64,000 nt of DNA from the NCBI RefSeq assembly GCF_031846515.1, contig NZ_JAVRHO010000012.1, forward strand, positions 1-64,000, read 5' to 3'. Made by a program: the position numbers and the translations under genes. Positions 9,337 through 17,820 of this stretch are shown here, one piece after another. The DNA comes from Autumnicola lenta. GTDB lineage: Bacteria > Bacteroidota > Bacteroidia > Flavobacteriales > Flavobacteriaceae. Numbering within the stretch: the first letter of the stretch is position 1; every line of letters starts with the position of its first letter. The notes beneath the pieces are model-generated. The model was not told the origin of the DNA, searched no databases, and saw only the letters and a list, made by a program, of their open reading frames with translations.

Positions 9337-9626
9337 TTCTACACTAACTAATAAATAAAAAATTCTCTACCACCGTATATCGCCATCGGAAAAGCAAAAA
9401 TGAGAAAAGAGTACAGAGCACGTCTATTATGTAAACTGAAATAAGACCATTTGTGTTTACGCATATGATGAGGCAGGCGACTAAAACGGAGTTTGCTAAA
9501 ATTTAATCGGGCGAAGATAAGGAAATTTACAGTACCTCTGTAATCTTTACTGCTCTCCCCAATATTCTTATTCATTTTTCTACTATAACCTTTTCCTAAA
9601 GTTTTAATTCAAAAAATACTGAATGC
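9337..9626. other. Intergenic region, nothing assigned
   Basis: I see no convincing gene. A minus-strand reading of 75 codons (9348-9575) has an odd composition, with many Arg, Phe and His residues, and no family resemblance. The regulatory site for the next gene starts at 9627. Confidence 0.4.
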
Positions 9627-9669
9627 TGATAATTGTCATAATTCAGGATGCATTCCTACCCCATCTTTG
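9627..9669 (+). promoter_or_regulatory. CRP/FNR-like site plus -7 box, yceI promoter (site 1)
   Basis: TGATAATTGTCA (9627-9638) has the TGA-N6-TCA form of CRP/FNR-family sites. CATCTTTG (9662-9669) is a near match to TAnnTTTG. The site centre is 36.5 nt from the end of the box, which puts it near -41 from the predicted start. Sites 2 and 3 have the same geometry. Confidence 0.65.
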
Positions 9670-9692
9670 TACCATAATTAAAAACAGGAATT

Positions 9693-10280
9693 ATGAAAAC
9701 TTCAAAACAAATTTCACTGGTACTGGGAAGCCTTATAATGTTTTTTTCAGCACAAACCGTCCTTTCTCAAAAATATAATGTAAACAAAAATGCCTCCAGC
9801 ATGAAGATAGAAGGAACTTCTAATATTCATGATTGGGAAATGGTAGCAGAAGATTTTAAAGGAAATCTAAATGTTGAAGTAAACGATGGACAACTTGTAG
9901 CCATTACCGCACTGGATTTTACTGTTGTGGCAGAAAGCCTTAAAAGTGGTAAAGGCGGAATGGACAAAAACACCTACAAAGCTTTAAAAACAGATAATAA
10001 CAAGAACATAATTTATCAGCTTAATAAAGTGAAAGAAATAGACTGCACTTCTAAAACCAGGTGTATAGTCTCCACCTCAGGCTACCTTACTATAGCAGGC
10101 ACAAAGAAACCTGTAGATATTGTATTTAATGCTTACATAAATGGAGGTACAATTACTCTAAGTGGAAATCAGGATATCAGCATGACTAGCTTTAATGTAG
10201 AGCCCCCATCTGCAATGTTTGGAACCATAACTACCGGCGAAGACTTAAACATCAGATTTCAAATAACTTTTTCTAAATAA
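9693..10280 (+). CDS. YceI family periplasmic protein
   Basis: A signal peptide at residues 1 to about 25 ends in SAQTVLSQ and is followed by a YceI lipocalin-like barrel. Characteristic pieces are GTSNIHDWEM near residue 42, the VKSLKSGKG-like stretch AESLKSGKGGMDKN, and a C-terminal DISMTSFNVEPPSAMFG. YceI proteins bind isoprenoid-type lipids in a beta-barrel. The promoter carries a CRP/FNR-like site. The outer-membrane protein follows after 27 nt, so the two are probably co-transcribed. Confidence 0.9.
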   Translation: MKTSKQISLVLGSLIMFFSAQTVLSQKYNVNKNASSMKIEGTSNIHDWEMVAEDFKGNLNVEVNDGQLVAITALDFTVVAESLKSGKGGMDKNTYKALKTDNNKNIIYQLNKVKEIDCTSKTRCIVSTSGYLTIAGTKKPVDIVFNAYINGGTITLSGNQDISMTSFNVEPPSAMFGTITTGEDLNIRFQITFSK

Positions 10281-10307
10281 CCTTTTCAACATCTAAATAT
10301 TACTACA

Positions 10308-11648
10308 ATGAAAAATTTCTTCAAATACTCGGGAATGGCGTTAATGATGACATTAGGAATACAGTCACAAGCACAGGAGGCAGAAGTAAACGAACTTCAG
10401 GCGGAGACACCAGAAAGTGGCAGGTATATGCCCAACTTCAGGTACTACGATCAAAGAGGAATTGACGTTTTTGAGCCTAAAAAAGATACTGCCGAAGTAT
10501 TTAATGGATTAAACGTAAGGCTTGGTGGCGCATTCGCTATACAGTTCCAGGGACTGGATCACGATAACTCGGGTGCCGTCCCACTAGTTACATTAGGAGA
10601 CAACTTTAACCTTCCAACTGCAAACCTGGATCTTGACGTTCATCTTTATGATGGTGTAAGAATGCATCTTAGAACCTATCTTTCCTCACGTCACCACCCG
10701 GAGCCGTATGTTAAAGGAGGATATATTCAAATTGATAAGCTCGACTTTGTGAGTGAAGGTTTTATGCAGGATGTGATGGATCATGTGAGGATTAAAATTG
10801 GCCACATGGAGAACAACTATGGTGATATGCACTTTAGAAGAAGTGATAACGCCCAGGCACTTCACAACCCCTTTGTAGGTAACCTGATTATGGATGCATT
10901 CACTACAGAAGTTGGAGCTGAACTTTACTACATCAACAATGGATTTCTTGCTATGGCCAGCATGACCAACGGAAAGTTAAACCAATCTGTAAGTGCTCCC
11001 CACCTTGATGATCCTGCAATTCTTGGAACAAAACCCTCTTACATTGGAAAAATTGGCTATGACAACTATTTAACAGATACCTTCAACAAGGATGACCTAA
11101 GATTAAGGTTAACAGGATCTGTATACCACACCAGCGAAAGTGCAAACGCTTATTTATATAGTGCAGACCGTGCGGGTTCCCGGTACTATCTTGTAATGGA
11201 AGATGTTGATGCAAGCCTGTCAGGGAACTTTAGGTCTGGTAGGTTTAATCCAAACCTTAGGAATGAACTGACTGCCTTTATGATTAACCCATTTTTGAAA
11301 TACGGCGAACTTGAATTCTTCGGAACATACGAAAGGGCTACAGGTAAAGCTGCCACTGAAGCTGATGACAGAGCGTTTAATCAATATGCAGGGGAACTTC
11401 TTTACAGATTTGGCAACAACGAAAACTTCTACGTAGGTGGCCGGTACAATTATGTTGATGGAGAGTTACAGGGCGGTACAAATATCGATATCTCAAGATA
11501 TAACCTTGGTGCAGGCTGGTTTATGACCAGAAATATTCTTGCCAAAGTTGAATATGTAAACCAGGATTATGACGGTTTTCCTTCAACCGATATTCTTCAC
11601 GAAGGAAATTTTGAAGGAATAATGTTCGAAGCAGCTATAAGCTTCTAA
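10308..11648 (+). CDS. Outer-membrane beta-barrel (porin-like) protein
   Basis: A 446-residue protein with a signal peptide ending near IQSQAQ (residue 23). The rest has alternating amphipathic strands and many aromatic girdle residues, and ends in a strand with terminal Phe (MFEAAISF), the usual signature of an outer-membrane barrel. The substrate is unknown and I recognise no named family. It sits between two YceI genes. It shares the first one's CRP/FNR-like promoter and is closed by a terminator. Confidence 0.7.
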   Translation: MKNFFKYSGMALMMTLGIQSQAQEAEVNELQAETPESGRYMPNFRYYDQRGIDVFEPKKDTAEVFNGLNVRLGGAFAIQFQGLDHDNSGAVPLVTLGDNFNLPTANLDLDVHLYDGVRMHLRTYLSSRHHPEPYVKGGYIQIDKLDFVSEGFMQDVMDHVRIKIGHMENNYGDMHFRRSDNAQALHNPFVGNLIMDAFTTEVGAELYYINNGFLAMASMTNGKLNQSVSAPHLDDPAILGTKPSYIGKIGYDNYLTDTFNKDDLRLRLTGSVYHTSESANAYLYSADRAGSRYYLVMEDVDASLSGNFRSGRFNPNLRNELTAFMINPFLKYGELEFFGTYERATGKAATEADDRAFNQYAGELLYRFGNNENFYVGGRYNYVDGELQGGTNIDISRYNLGAGWFMTRNILAKVEYVNQDYDGFPSTDILHEGNFEGIMFEAAISF

Positions 11649-11667
11649 GAATGATTTGAATTGGCCA

Positions 11668-11702
11668 AAACAACGGGGGAATCAAACATTCCTCCGTTGT
11701 TT
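11668..11702 (+). terminator. Intrinsic terminator after the porin-like gene
   Basis: AAACAACGG(g)GGAAT pairs with ATTCC(t)CCGTTGTTT around CAAAC. It separates the first YceI-porin pair from the second YceI gene; leakage cannot be excluded. Confidence 0.7.
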
Positions 11703-11729
11703 ATTATATAAATAACAAATTGCTACAAA

Positions 11730-12308
11730 ATGAAAAATGTTCTGCTCATTATAATGCTGCTGTTCTTTAGTGCATTTACATATGCACAGAACAGCTTTGA
11801 AAACAAAACTGTAAAAATACTTCCTAAAAGTGAACTTACTATTACGGGAGACACCAACATCAAGTCGTTTGACTGTGTTTTTGACATGGGATATCTTCAG
11901 AAGGAATACCCACTACATTATATTATCGACGCGCCCGGCCACATGCGTTTTAAAAACGCTCTTCTTAGCCTTAACACCAAAGGTTTTGACTGCGGAAGCC
12001 AACCCATAAACAATGACTTTCACAAGTTGATCCAGTCAGAAAAGTATCCGCAGATCCTGATTGAGCTCCTGGAAATGCGTCTTCAAAAACCCGGTTTTGC
12101 CAATGCAGTGGTCAATATTACCATCGCCGGGACCAGGAAAGAGCACACTTTTCCGGTGGAGTTTACTGAAGGTGGGGTTTCGAATATCAAAGGAATATTA
12201 CTCCTGGACATTAAAGACTTTAAACTTGAGCCTCCTAAAAAACTTTTTGGGATGATCGTGGTAAAGGATGAAATCGAGATAGATTTTAATCTGGTTGTAC
12301 AAAATTAA
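11730..12308 (+). CDS. Second YceI-like periplasmic protein
   Basis: A 192-residue protein with a signal peptide ending FTYAQN. It keeps the YceI pattern in weaker form: LTITGDTNIKSFDC in place of the GTSNIHDW motif, a middle FHKLIQSEKYPQILIEL, and a C-terminal LDIKDFKLEPPKKLFGMI that matches the first copy's SFNVEPPSAMFG. Two Cys residues at about 50 and 89 could form a disulfide. It is a divergent paralog of the gene at 9693. No CRP/FNR-like site is visible in its short upstream gap. Confidence 0.8.
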   Translation: MKNVLLIIMLLFFSAFTYAQNSFENKTVKILPKSELTITGDTNIKSFDCVFDMGYLQKEYPLHYIIDAPGHMRFKNALLSLNTKGFDCGSQPINNDFHKLIQSEKYPQILIELLEMRLQKPGFANAVVNITIAGTRKEHTFPVEFTEGGVSNIKGILLLDIKDFKLEPPKKLFGMIVVKDEIEIDFNLVVQN

Positions 12309-12452
12309 GGTTAAAAATAGCTTTTGATAAGAGATCGAATAAAGAGAATTTCCTTAAACAACCTGTCATTTACATTCGTTTAAATTTGCTGCGGAATCTT
12401 TATAAGTTAACGGATAATCTGTAAATTTAGAAGATACATAAAAGTAGTTGCT

Positions 12453-12752
12453 ATGAAAAGTAATTTTAACGAGATCATCAATTCAGATAAACCAGTGCTA
12501 ATAGATTTCTACGCCGATTGGTGCGGGCCGTGCAAAACACTTGCCCCTATTTTAAAGGACGCCAAAGAGACACTGGGTGAGAAAGTGAAGATTGTAAAAA
12601 TAGATGTGGATAAAAATGAAGCCCTTGCAGGAAAATACCAGGTAAGGGGCGTGCCTACAATGATTCTTTTTAAAAATGGAGAACAGCTTTGGAGACAATC
12701 TAGAGTGTTGCCCAAGGATGAGATTGTAAGGATTATCCAATCCCATTCCTGA
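12453..12752 (+). CDS. Thioredoxin
   Basis: A 99-residue thioredoxin with the intact active site WCGPC at residues 23-27 and the cis-proline loop VRGVPT near residue 68. It is cytoplasmic (no signal peptide) and reduces protein disulfides. It is slightly shorter than E. coli TrxA. A close relative without the cysteines is encoded at 31664. The gene sits next to the globin operon but has its own 144-nt upstream gap with no CRP/FNR-like palindrome. Confidence 0.95.
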   Translation: MKSNFNEIINSDKPVLIDFYADWCGPCKTLAPILKDAKETLGEKVKIVKIDVDKNEALAGKYQVRGVPTMILFKNGEQLWRQSRVLPKDEIVRIIQSHS

Positions 12753-12792
12753 TTTCCAGCCTATAGCAAAATTTGGCAAATATCGGCTTATA

Positions 12793-12835
12793 TGACCGGG
12801 ATCATATTTTAAGCAGGCCCTTCGTGATAATTTTA
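12793..12835 (+). promoter_or_regulatory. CRP/FNR-like site plus -7 box, globin operon (site 2)
   Basis: TGACCGGGATCA (12793-12804) sits inside a longer palindrome, ATATGA-N6-TCATAT. TAATTTTA (12828-12835) is a near -7 box. The centre-to-box-end distance is 36.5 nt, exactly as at site 1. The ATG of the next gene is at 12861. Confidence 0.65.
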
Positions 12836-12860
12836 CACTGTAATTAAAAAGTAAAATATC

Positions 12861-13145
12861 ATGAAACTTTATCAAAACTTACTTGCCGATTTTGAAGAAA
12901 CATATTACGCTTATATGACCGCCGGAATCATTATTTCCAGCTGTGTAGGTTCTATCGCAGCTATGATGATTTTGATGAAGGGACACGCTCTTGTTAATAT
13001 GGTGGAATTATTTTTTGTGGTAATTGTTTGTATGGGCTATAATGCCACCGTACTTGCGCAATTAAAACCTAAACATGTACTTAACGCCCTTCTTTTAAGT
13101 ATTGTAGTAAGCACAGTTCTTATTGCTGTGAACGTACCGTTGTAG
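12861..13145 (+). CDS. Small inner-membrane protein, globin partner
   Basis: A 94-residue protein with three predicted membrane helices, about residues 18-40, 46-66 and 73-92, and a short cytoplasmic start MKLYQNLLADFEE. I do not recognise the family. The globin gene begins 1 nt after its stop, so the two are surely co-transcribed, and the promoter carries a CRP/FNR-like site. A role together with the globin in oxygen or nitric oxide handling is inference from context only. Confidence 0.7.
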   Translation: MKLYQNLLADFEETYYAYMTAGIIISSCVGSIAAMMILMKGHALVNMVELFFVVIVCMGYNATVLAQLKPKHVLNALLLSIVVSTVLIAVNVPL

Positions 13146-13146
13146 T

Positions 13147-13542
13147 ATGAGAAAAGATCTCCAAAATAGAAAGGACGTGCACCTGCTGATAACTTCTTTC
13201 TATAAAAAAGTGAGAAAAAATCCTGAAATTGGTTACTTTTTCAACAACAGTATTAACAACTGGGATGCGCACCTCTCCAGGCTTACAGATTTTTGGGAAA
13301 GTAACCTTTTCTTTGCGGGGACATACTCCGGTAATCCCCAGCGGGCGCATGTAAAGGTGGATTACGAGCACCAGGGAAAAATTGATGGGCGTCACTTTGG
13401 GATCTGGCTCAATTTATGGTTTGAGACCATAGATGAGCTTTTTAAAGGTGAATTGGCAGAAAGAGCTAAACACAATGCCAGGAAAATGTCTACTCATTTG
13501 TATATAAAAGTTTTCCAAAGCCGGCGACCACAGAAAGGCTAA
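13147..13542 (+). CDS. Group III truncated hemoglobin
   Basis: A 131-residue 2-on-2 globin. The pattern RKDxxNRxDVxLLxxxFYxKVRxxPxIGYFFN, then WDAHLxRLTDFWES and FxGxYxGNPxxAHxxV, is the group III signature; the His in NPQRAHVKV is the likely heme ligand. The C-terminal half has FGIWLNLWFETIDELFKG. Such globins bind oxygen or nitric oxide and are usually linked to microaerobic or nitrosative stress. It is the second gene of a two-gene operon downstream of a CRP/FNR-like site. Confidence 0.9.
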   Translation: MRKDLQNRKDVHLLITSFYKKVRKNPEIGYFFNNSINNWDAHLSRLTDFWESNLFFAGTYSGNPQRAHVKVDYEHQGKIDGRHFGIWLNLWFETIDELFKGELAERAKHNARKMSTHLYIKVFQSRRPQKG

Positions 13543-13545
13543 AGC

Positions 13546-14480
13546 AAATAGTCGCACTTCAAAAATGGCAATTTTCGACCTGCAGTATCAGCTTTGTCAC
13601 CCTGAGCTTGTCGAAGGGTGGATGACGACAGGCTTCTTCTTAATGAGGAAAAGAACGACAGCTCAAAAATATCAGTTTTCGACTTTTAAGAATTTTCGTT
13701 TAAAACCAGAACTCTCTTTCTTTTTCCTTAGATGAAAAAGAAACAAAAAATCAAGGCTTACTAAACTTTATCTAAATTTTTCGTTCGCCACCTAAATTTT
13801 ATGAACTCGCTGACTTTTTCATCTTAAGAACTTATTTTTGCACAGCTCAAACAGCATAAAATTTTACGGTGCCTTCACGTCAAATTTTACGATAAACTTT
13901 CGATAGGCCGTATTCTTAATAACGTTGAAAGTGAAGGAGATGAAATGCTGAATCAAGTTTAGGGCAACAACTTTTAAGATCACTTTCCGAAAATAGTCGC
14001 ACTTCAAAAATGCCAATTTTCGACCTGTAGTATCAGCTTTGTCACCCTGAGCTTGTCGAAGGGTGGATGTACGACAGGCTTCTTCTTAATGAGGAAAAAA
14101 ACGACATCTCAAAAATATCAATTTTCGACTTTTAAGAATTTTCGTTTAAAACCAGACCTCTCTTTCTTTTTCCTTAGATGAAAAAGAAACAAAAAATCAA
14201 GGCTTAAAAAATTTTATCTAAATTTTTCGTTCGCCACCTAAATTTTATGAACTCGCTGACTTTTTCATCTTAAGAACTTATTTTTGCACAGCTCAAACAG
14301 CATAAAATTTTACGGTGCCTTCACGTCAAATTTTACGATAAACCTTCGATAGGTCGAATTCTTAATAACGTTGAAAGTCAAGGAGATGAAATGCTGAATC
14401 AAGTTTAGGGCAACAACTTTTAAGATCACTTTCCGAAAATAGTCGCACTTCAAAAATATCAATTTTCGGCCTGTAGTGAA
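13546..14480. repeat. 445-bp tandem duplication with a partial third copy
   Basis: The phrase AAATAGTCGCACTTC starts at 13546, 13991 and 14437, so the period is 445-446 bp. Two full copies are nearly identical, and a third starts at 14437 and decays after about 40 bp. Each unit holds a CACCCTGAGCTTGTCGAAGGGTG-type palindrome, a GGCAATTTTCGACC-type motif and a stretch resembling dispersed flavobacterial intergenic repeats. I find no credible gene inside; short minus-strand readings there look accidental. Confidence 0.9.
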
Positions 14481-14586
14481 AATGGGCTTCGACAAGCTCA
14501 GCCGGACTCAGTAACATGTTGTCCCGCAGAGCTTGTCGAAGCGTGGATGTACGGCAGGTTTCTTCTTCAGAAGAAATTTTCTTCAA

Positions 14587-15396
14587 TTATTCGTGCAACA
14601 CAAGAATAGGTAACGCATTATCTACTTTTGCACAAAGTCCATAGCGGGCATGGAGTAACTTATCGCATACATTCAGGTTTTTGCCGATTATGGCGATAAT
14701 ATCAAATTTATCCTGAATCTCGAACAGCAAATCCCGGTTAAAAAAGTCCGAATCTTTAATATTCATATAATGCAAGGTGGCTTCTGGTAATTTTTTAGCC
14801 AAACCGTACTGAACCAGTTCTTTTTTCAGCTCTCCGGAAGTTCCCTTATTTATTTCCACCACGGTGATGTGCGTGTCCCTTACAAAATCACAATTATGAA
14901 CAAGGTTAAGAACCTTTTCCTGAGAAAGAACCGAATAATCTATGGGGAGGATACTGGTCTCCGGCTTTTGGTAAACACTCTTTGCCGGCACGGCCACAAT
15001 ATTGCATTTTATTTTGCGAACCACTTCATAAGCATGGTTGCCCAAGATAGGATGATGCCTCACATCCTTGCTGGCCGCCCCTATAAAAATGAGATCGATC
15101 TTTTTTTCGGTAACACATTTGCGAATGGCATTTATAAGATAATCTGAAGACAAAATGCTGTGGAAACCCTGATTTTTGTTTTTTGAAAGGTTTTTAAGCA
15201 TTTCAACAGTTTTGTGAAGTTCTGCAGAAATATGGAGCATCTGCTTTTCCAGCGCTTTTCCATTCGATTTACTGAAGTTGAAGTCCTGGATATTTAACAC
15301 ATAAATATTACCGGGTCTGCCGGCCAGATAATCCAGGGCATATTTTCCTGCATTTTCTGAAACCTCTGAAAAGTCCGTCAGGATTAATACATTCAT
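14587..15396 (-). CDS. Universal stress protein, divergent
   Basis: A 269-residue protein with two UspA-like halves. It begins MNVLILTDFSEVSENA, the usual UspA start. The nucleotide loop of the first half (GAASKDVRHHPILGNHA) is poorly conserved, and the second half has IIGKNLNVCDKLLHARYG in its place, so ATP binding is doubtful. It lies downstream of the receiver-CRP gene. Its promoter has the best of three CRP/FNR-like sites at the same spacing as the others, which suggests it is a target of that regulator. Confidence 0.8.
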   Translation of the reverse strand: MNVLILTDFSEVSENAGKYALDYLAGRPGNIYVLNIQDFNFSKSNGKALEKQMLHISAELHKTVEMLKNLSKNKNQGFHSILSSDYLINAIRKCVTEKKIDLIFIGAASKDVRHHPILGNHAYEVVRKIKCNIVAVPAKSVYQKPETSILPIDYSVLSQEKVLNLVHNCDFVRDTHITVVEINKGTSGELKKELVQYGLAKKLPEATLHYMNIKDSDFFNRDLLFEIQDKFDIIAIIGKNLNVCDKLLHARYGLCAKVDNALPILVLHE

Positions 15397-15418
15397 CTTT
15401 AGGGTTCAATAATTTATA

Positions 15419-15461
15419 CAAAACTATGCGAACCATAAAGGATGAAAAATGATAAAAATCA
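15419..15461 (-). promoter_or_regulatory. CRP/FNR-like site plus -7 box, stress-protein promoter (site 3)
   Basis: TGATAAAAATCA (15450-15461) is the closest of the three to the FNR core TGAT-N4-ATCA. On the minus strand TAGTTTTG (15426-15419) is a perfect TAnnTTTG box. The centre-to-box-end distance is again 36.5 nt. The gene starts at 15396. Confidence 0.7.
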
Positions 15462-15484
15462 GTTCCGATATTTTTTCTGAAAAT

Positions 15485-16534
15485 TCACACCACCTTCTTC
15501 AACGCCTGGGAATTAAGGAGTTTAATATTCCTTCCTTCAATTTCTATTAAGCCTTCTTTTTTAAAGTCTGAAAGGGTTCTTATAAGGCTTTCTGGCGCCA
15601 TTCCCGCAACACCGGCAAGATCTGCACGAGAAATCCTTATGCTTTTCAGTGGATGTTTTTTAATTTTTTCAGCAAAAAGTAAGATGGTATTTGCTGTTTT
15701 CTTGCGGACAGAACCGTATGCCATTCCCATTAACTGCTCCTTTAAACCTGAAAGGTTGTTACTTAGAATCTCTACTAATTCCAGCGTTACACGGCCATTG
15801 TTCGCCAGGATCTTGTGCAGTTCTTCTTTTGAAACTGCATAGAGCCGGGTATCTTCCATTGCAGTGGCAAAATCCTGATATGGGCTGGCGTTATTCAGTG
15901 AAATATTTCCGAAGAAATCGTCATCCTTAAAAAGTTCTGTAATAAGCTCTTTCCCCTGGCTATCCATCCTGTGGGCTTTCACCACACCACTTTTTACAAG
16001 GTAAAAGAAACTGGCCTGCTTGCCCGGTTCATAAATATTTTCTCCTTTCTTAAATTCGAGTAACTCATTTTTACTAATGAGGCTGCGAAGGTCTTCGAGA
16101 CCTTTTAAAGACGATTCCTCCGGCTGCGGAGTTTTTTTCCTCTTATTTTTAAAAGAATTTATAATGGCAACCCTCGCCAGTCTACTTTCTATGGCGCTAA
16201 GCAAATCTTCCTCTTCAAAAGGTTTGGTAAGGTAATCGTCGGCACCAAGGTCCATCCCCTTGCGGATATCCTTATGTTCAGTTTTTGCTGAAAGAAAAAT
16301 AAACGGAATATCTATAGTTTCTTCATTTTTGCTCAATTCCTCAAGAACGCCATAACCATCCATTTCTGGCATCATGATATCGCACACAATTACATCTGGA
16401 AGGATTTTTTTCGCTTTTTCGACACCCAGGCGTCCATTGGAAGCGGTTTCAATTTCGTAATCTGAAAGTTCCAGCAGTTCTGCCGTGTTTTCCCTTACAG
16501 TAACATCGTCTTCTATCAGCAATATTTTTTTCAT
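15485..16534 (-). CDS. Response regulator with CRP-type DNA-binding output
   Basis: A 349-residue fusion. The receiver domain (about 1-125) has IEDD, phospho-acceptor Asp52 in VCDIMMPEMDG, and K in LTKPFE. A cyclic-nucleotide-binding-type barrel follows (about 150-265), then a CRP-type winged helix (about 270-345). The recognition helix PESLIRTLSDF keeps the Glu and Arg that contact TGA half-sites in CRP and FNR. The only Cys lies beside Asp52, so there is no FNR-type iron-sulfur cluster, and the signal should come from phosphorylation. The kinase gene lies 32 nt upstream in the same direction. Three TGA-N6-TCA sites nearby are candidate targets. Confidence 0.9.
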   Translation of the reverse strand: MKKILLIEDDVTVRENTAELLELSDYEIETASNGRLGVEKAKKILPDVIVCDIMMPEMDGYGVLEELSKNEETIDIPFIFLSAKTEHKDIRKGMDLGADDYLTKPFEEEDLLSAIESRLARVAIINSFKNKRKKTPQPEESSLKGLEDLRSLISKNELLEFKKGENIYEPGKQASFFYLVKSGVVKAHRMDSQGKELITELFKDDDFFGNISLNNASPYQDFATAMEDTRLYAVSKEELHKILANNGRVTLELVEILSNNLSGLKEQLMGMAYGSVRKKTANTILLFAEKIKKHPLKSIRISRADLAGVAGMAPESLIRTLSDFKKEGLIEIEGRNIKLLNSQALKKVV

Positions 16535-16566
16535 GGTAATGACTTCTTTAATTCTTCTGCACTTTT

Positions 16567-17820
16567 TTACGGCTTCAATATTGGAATTTCTACCGTAAAT
16601 TTTGTTCCTACGTGCTCCTTACTTTCAAACTTTATATTCCCACCAAGATTCTCCAGGTGTGTGTAGGCAATATTAAGCCCTATTCCCGTTCCCTGGTCCA
16701 GGAGTGCATTTTCTGCTCTAAAATAGCGTTCAAAAATATGCTTTTGATCTTTCTGTGGGATTCCTATTCCCTGGTCCTCTACTTCAAAAACTACCGATCT
16801 TTCTGTAGGTGTAATCCTGAAATCTATCAGCGTATTTTCGGGCGAATATTTTATTGCATTTCCCAGTAAATTCGAGAGAATGAGCTCCAGGATTTTTTCG
16901 TCGTGGTAAAGCATCATATCTTCAAGATCTTTGGTGTAGGTAATTTCCTGACCGTTTTTCAGGGTAATATTCGCATTGTAAACTACTTCATTTATTAACC
17001 TTTTCAGGCTAAAGTTGGTGTACTTATACTGGCCTTTTCCTGCTTCCAATCGTTCGATAGACAGGAAATCATTCAGGATATTATTAAGATAATGCACTTT
17101 ATTCCTTATCGTTCCCAAATGCTTTTCGCGTTTGTCCTGCTGTTCTCCTTTTGTATATTTTTCAGCAAGTGTTGCCGAAGTTAATATTCCGCTGAGCGGA
17201 GTTTTAAATTCATGGGAAACCAGGGAAAGAAATTTTGTTTTAAGTTCATTAAGCTCCTTTTCCTTTTGCAGGGCATCCTTTATTTTTCGCTCTGCCGCCT
17301 TTCTCTTTTGGATTTCATCTTCCAGGTCGAGGTTTAAATTTTGCAGTTTTTGAACACTTTCCTGCAGTTCCTGTGTTCTTATTGCAATTTTATCTTCTAG
17401 CTTGTTATTGAGTTCCCTTATTTGCTGCTGTGTCTCCTTCCGCACACTAATATCGATAATTAAGGACATCACATAATCCTCACCGTCTATCTTAAAAGGG
17501 TTTAAACCCGCTTCAACAGGAAACTGGCTACCATCTTTTTTTAAGCCATGAAGGTCCCTCCCATGCCCCATTTGCCTTTTTTCACTACTCTCTAAAAACC
17601 TTGAAAAATGCTGGCCGTGGTTGGGCCGGTAATTCATTGGGATAAGTAGGTTAAGGGGCTCCCCTGTTAATTCTCCAGATTGGTATCCAAACATATATTC
17701 TGCAGCAGAGTTTGCGGCAATTATTGTTTGAGAAGCATCCACCACAATAATTCCTTCGGAAGCAGCTTCAAAAAGGACATTAAAGACATTTTTATTCTGA
17801 AAAAACTCGTTTTTCGCCAC
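16567..17820 (-). CDS. PAS histidine kinase, FixL-like sensor domain
   Basis: A 417-residue soluble kinase. A PAS domain spans about 10-125, a coiled-coil linker about 128-195, HisKA has His203 in LVSHEFKTPLSG, and the HATPase domain has N, G1 (DQGIGIP) and G2 (GTGIGLN) boxes. The PAS segment NYRPNHGQHF with His68, followed by MGHGR with Arg88, aligns with the proximal heme His and the ligand-contacting Arg of FixL. Many PAS domains keep these residues without proven heme, so oxygen sensing is a hypothesis. There are no membrane helices. It is the likely partner of the receiver-CRP regulator 32 nt downstream. Confidence 0.88.
   Translation of the reverse strand: MAKNEFFQNKNVFNVLFEAASEGIIVVDASQTIIAANSAAEYMFGYQSGELTGEPLNLLIPMNYRPNHGQHFSRFLESSEKRQMGHGRDLHGLKKDGSQFPVEAGLNPFKIDGEDYVMSLIIDISVRKETQQQIRELNNKLEDKIAIRTQELQESVQKLQNLNLDLEDEIQKRKAAERKIKDALQKEKELNELKTKFLSLVSHEFKTPLSGILTSATLAEKYTKGEQQDKREKHLGTIRNKVHYLNNILNDFLSIERLEAGKGQYKYTNFSLKRLINEVVYNANITLKNGQEITYTKDLEDMMLYHDEKILELILSNLLGNAIKYSPENTLIDFRITPTERSVVFEVEDQGIGIPQKDQKHIFERYFRAENALLDQGTGIGLNIAYTHLENLGGNIKFESKEHVGTKFTVEIPILKP

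Noticed and set aside
9348..9575. Minus-strand reading of 75 codons upstream of the receiver protein
   Set aside because: It has an unusual Arg/Phe/His-rich composition, no domain and no start or promoter support.
14310..14586. Two overlapping minus-strand readings of 61 and 74 codons
   Set aside because: They lie inside the 445-bp repeat, and only parts of them recur in the other copies. No coding signal is visible.
15485..16534. Oxygen sensing by an FNR-type iron-sulfur cluster in the CRP-type regulator
   Set aside because: The protein has only one Cys, next to the phospho-acceptor Asp. The four-Cys set is absent.
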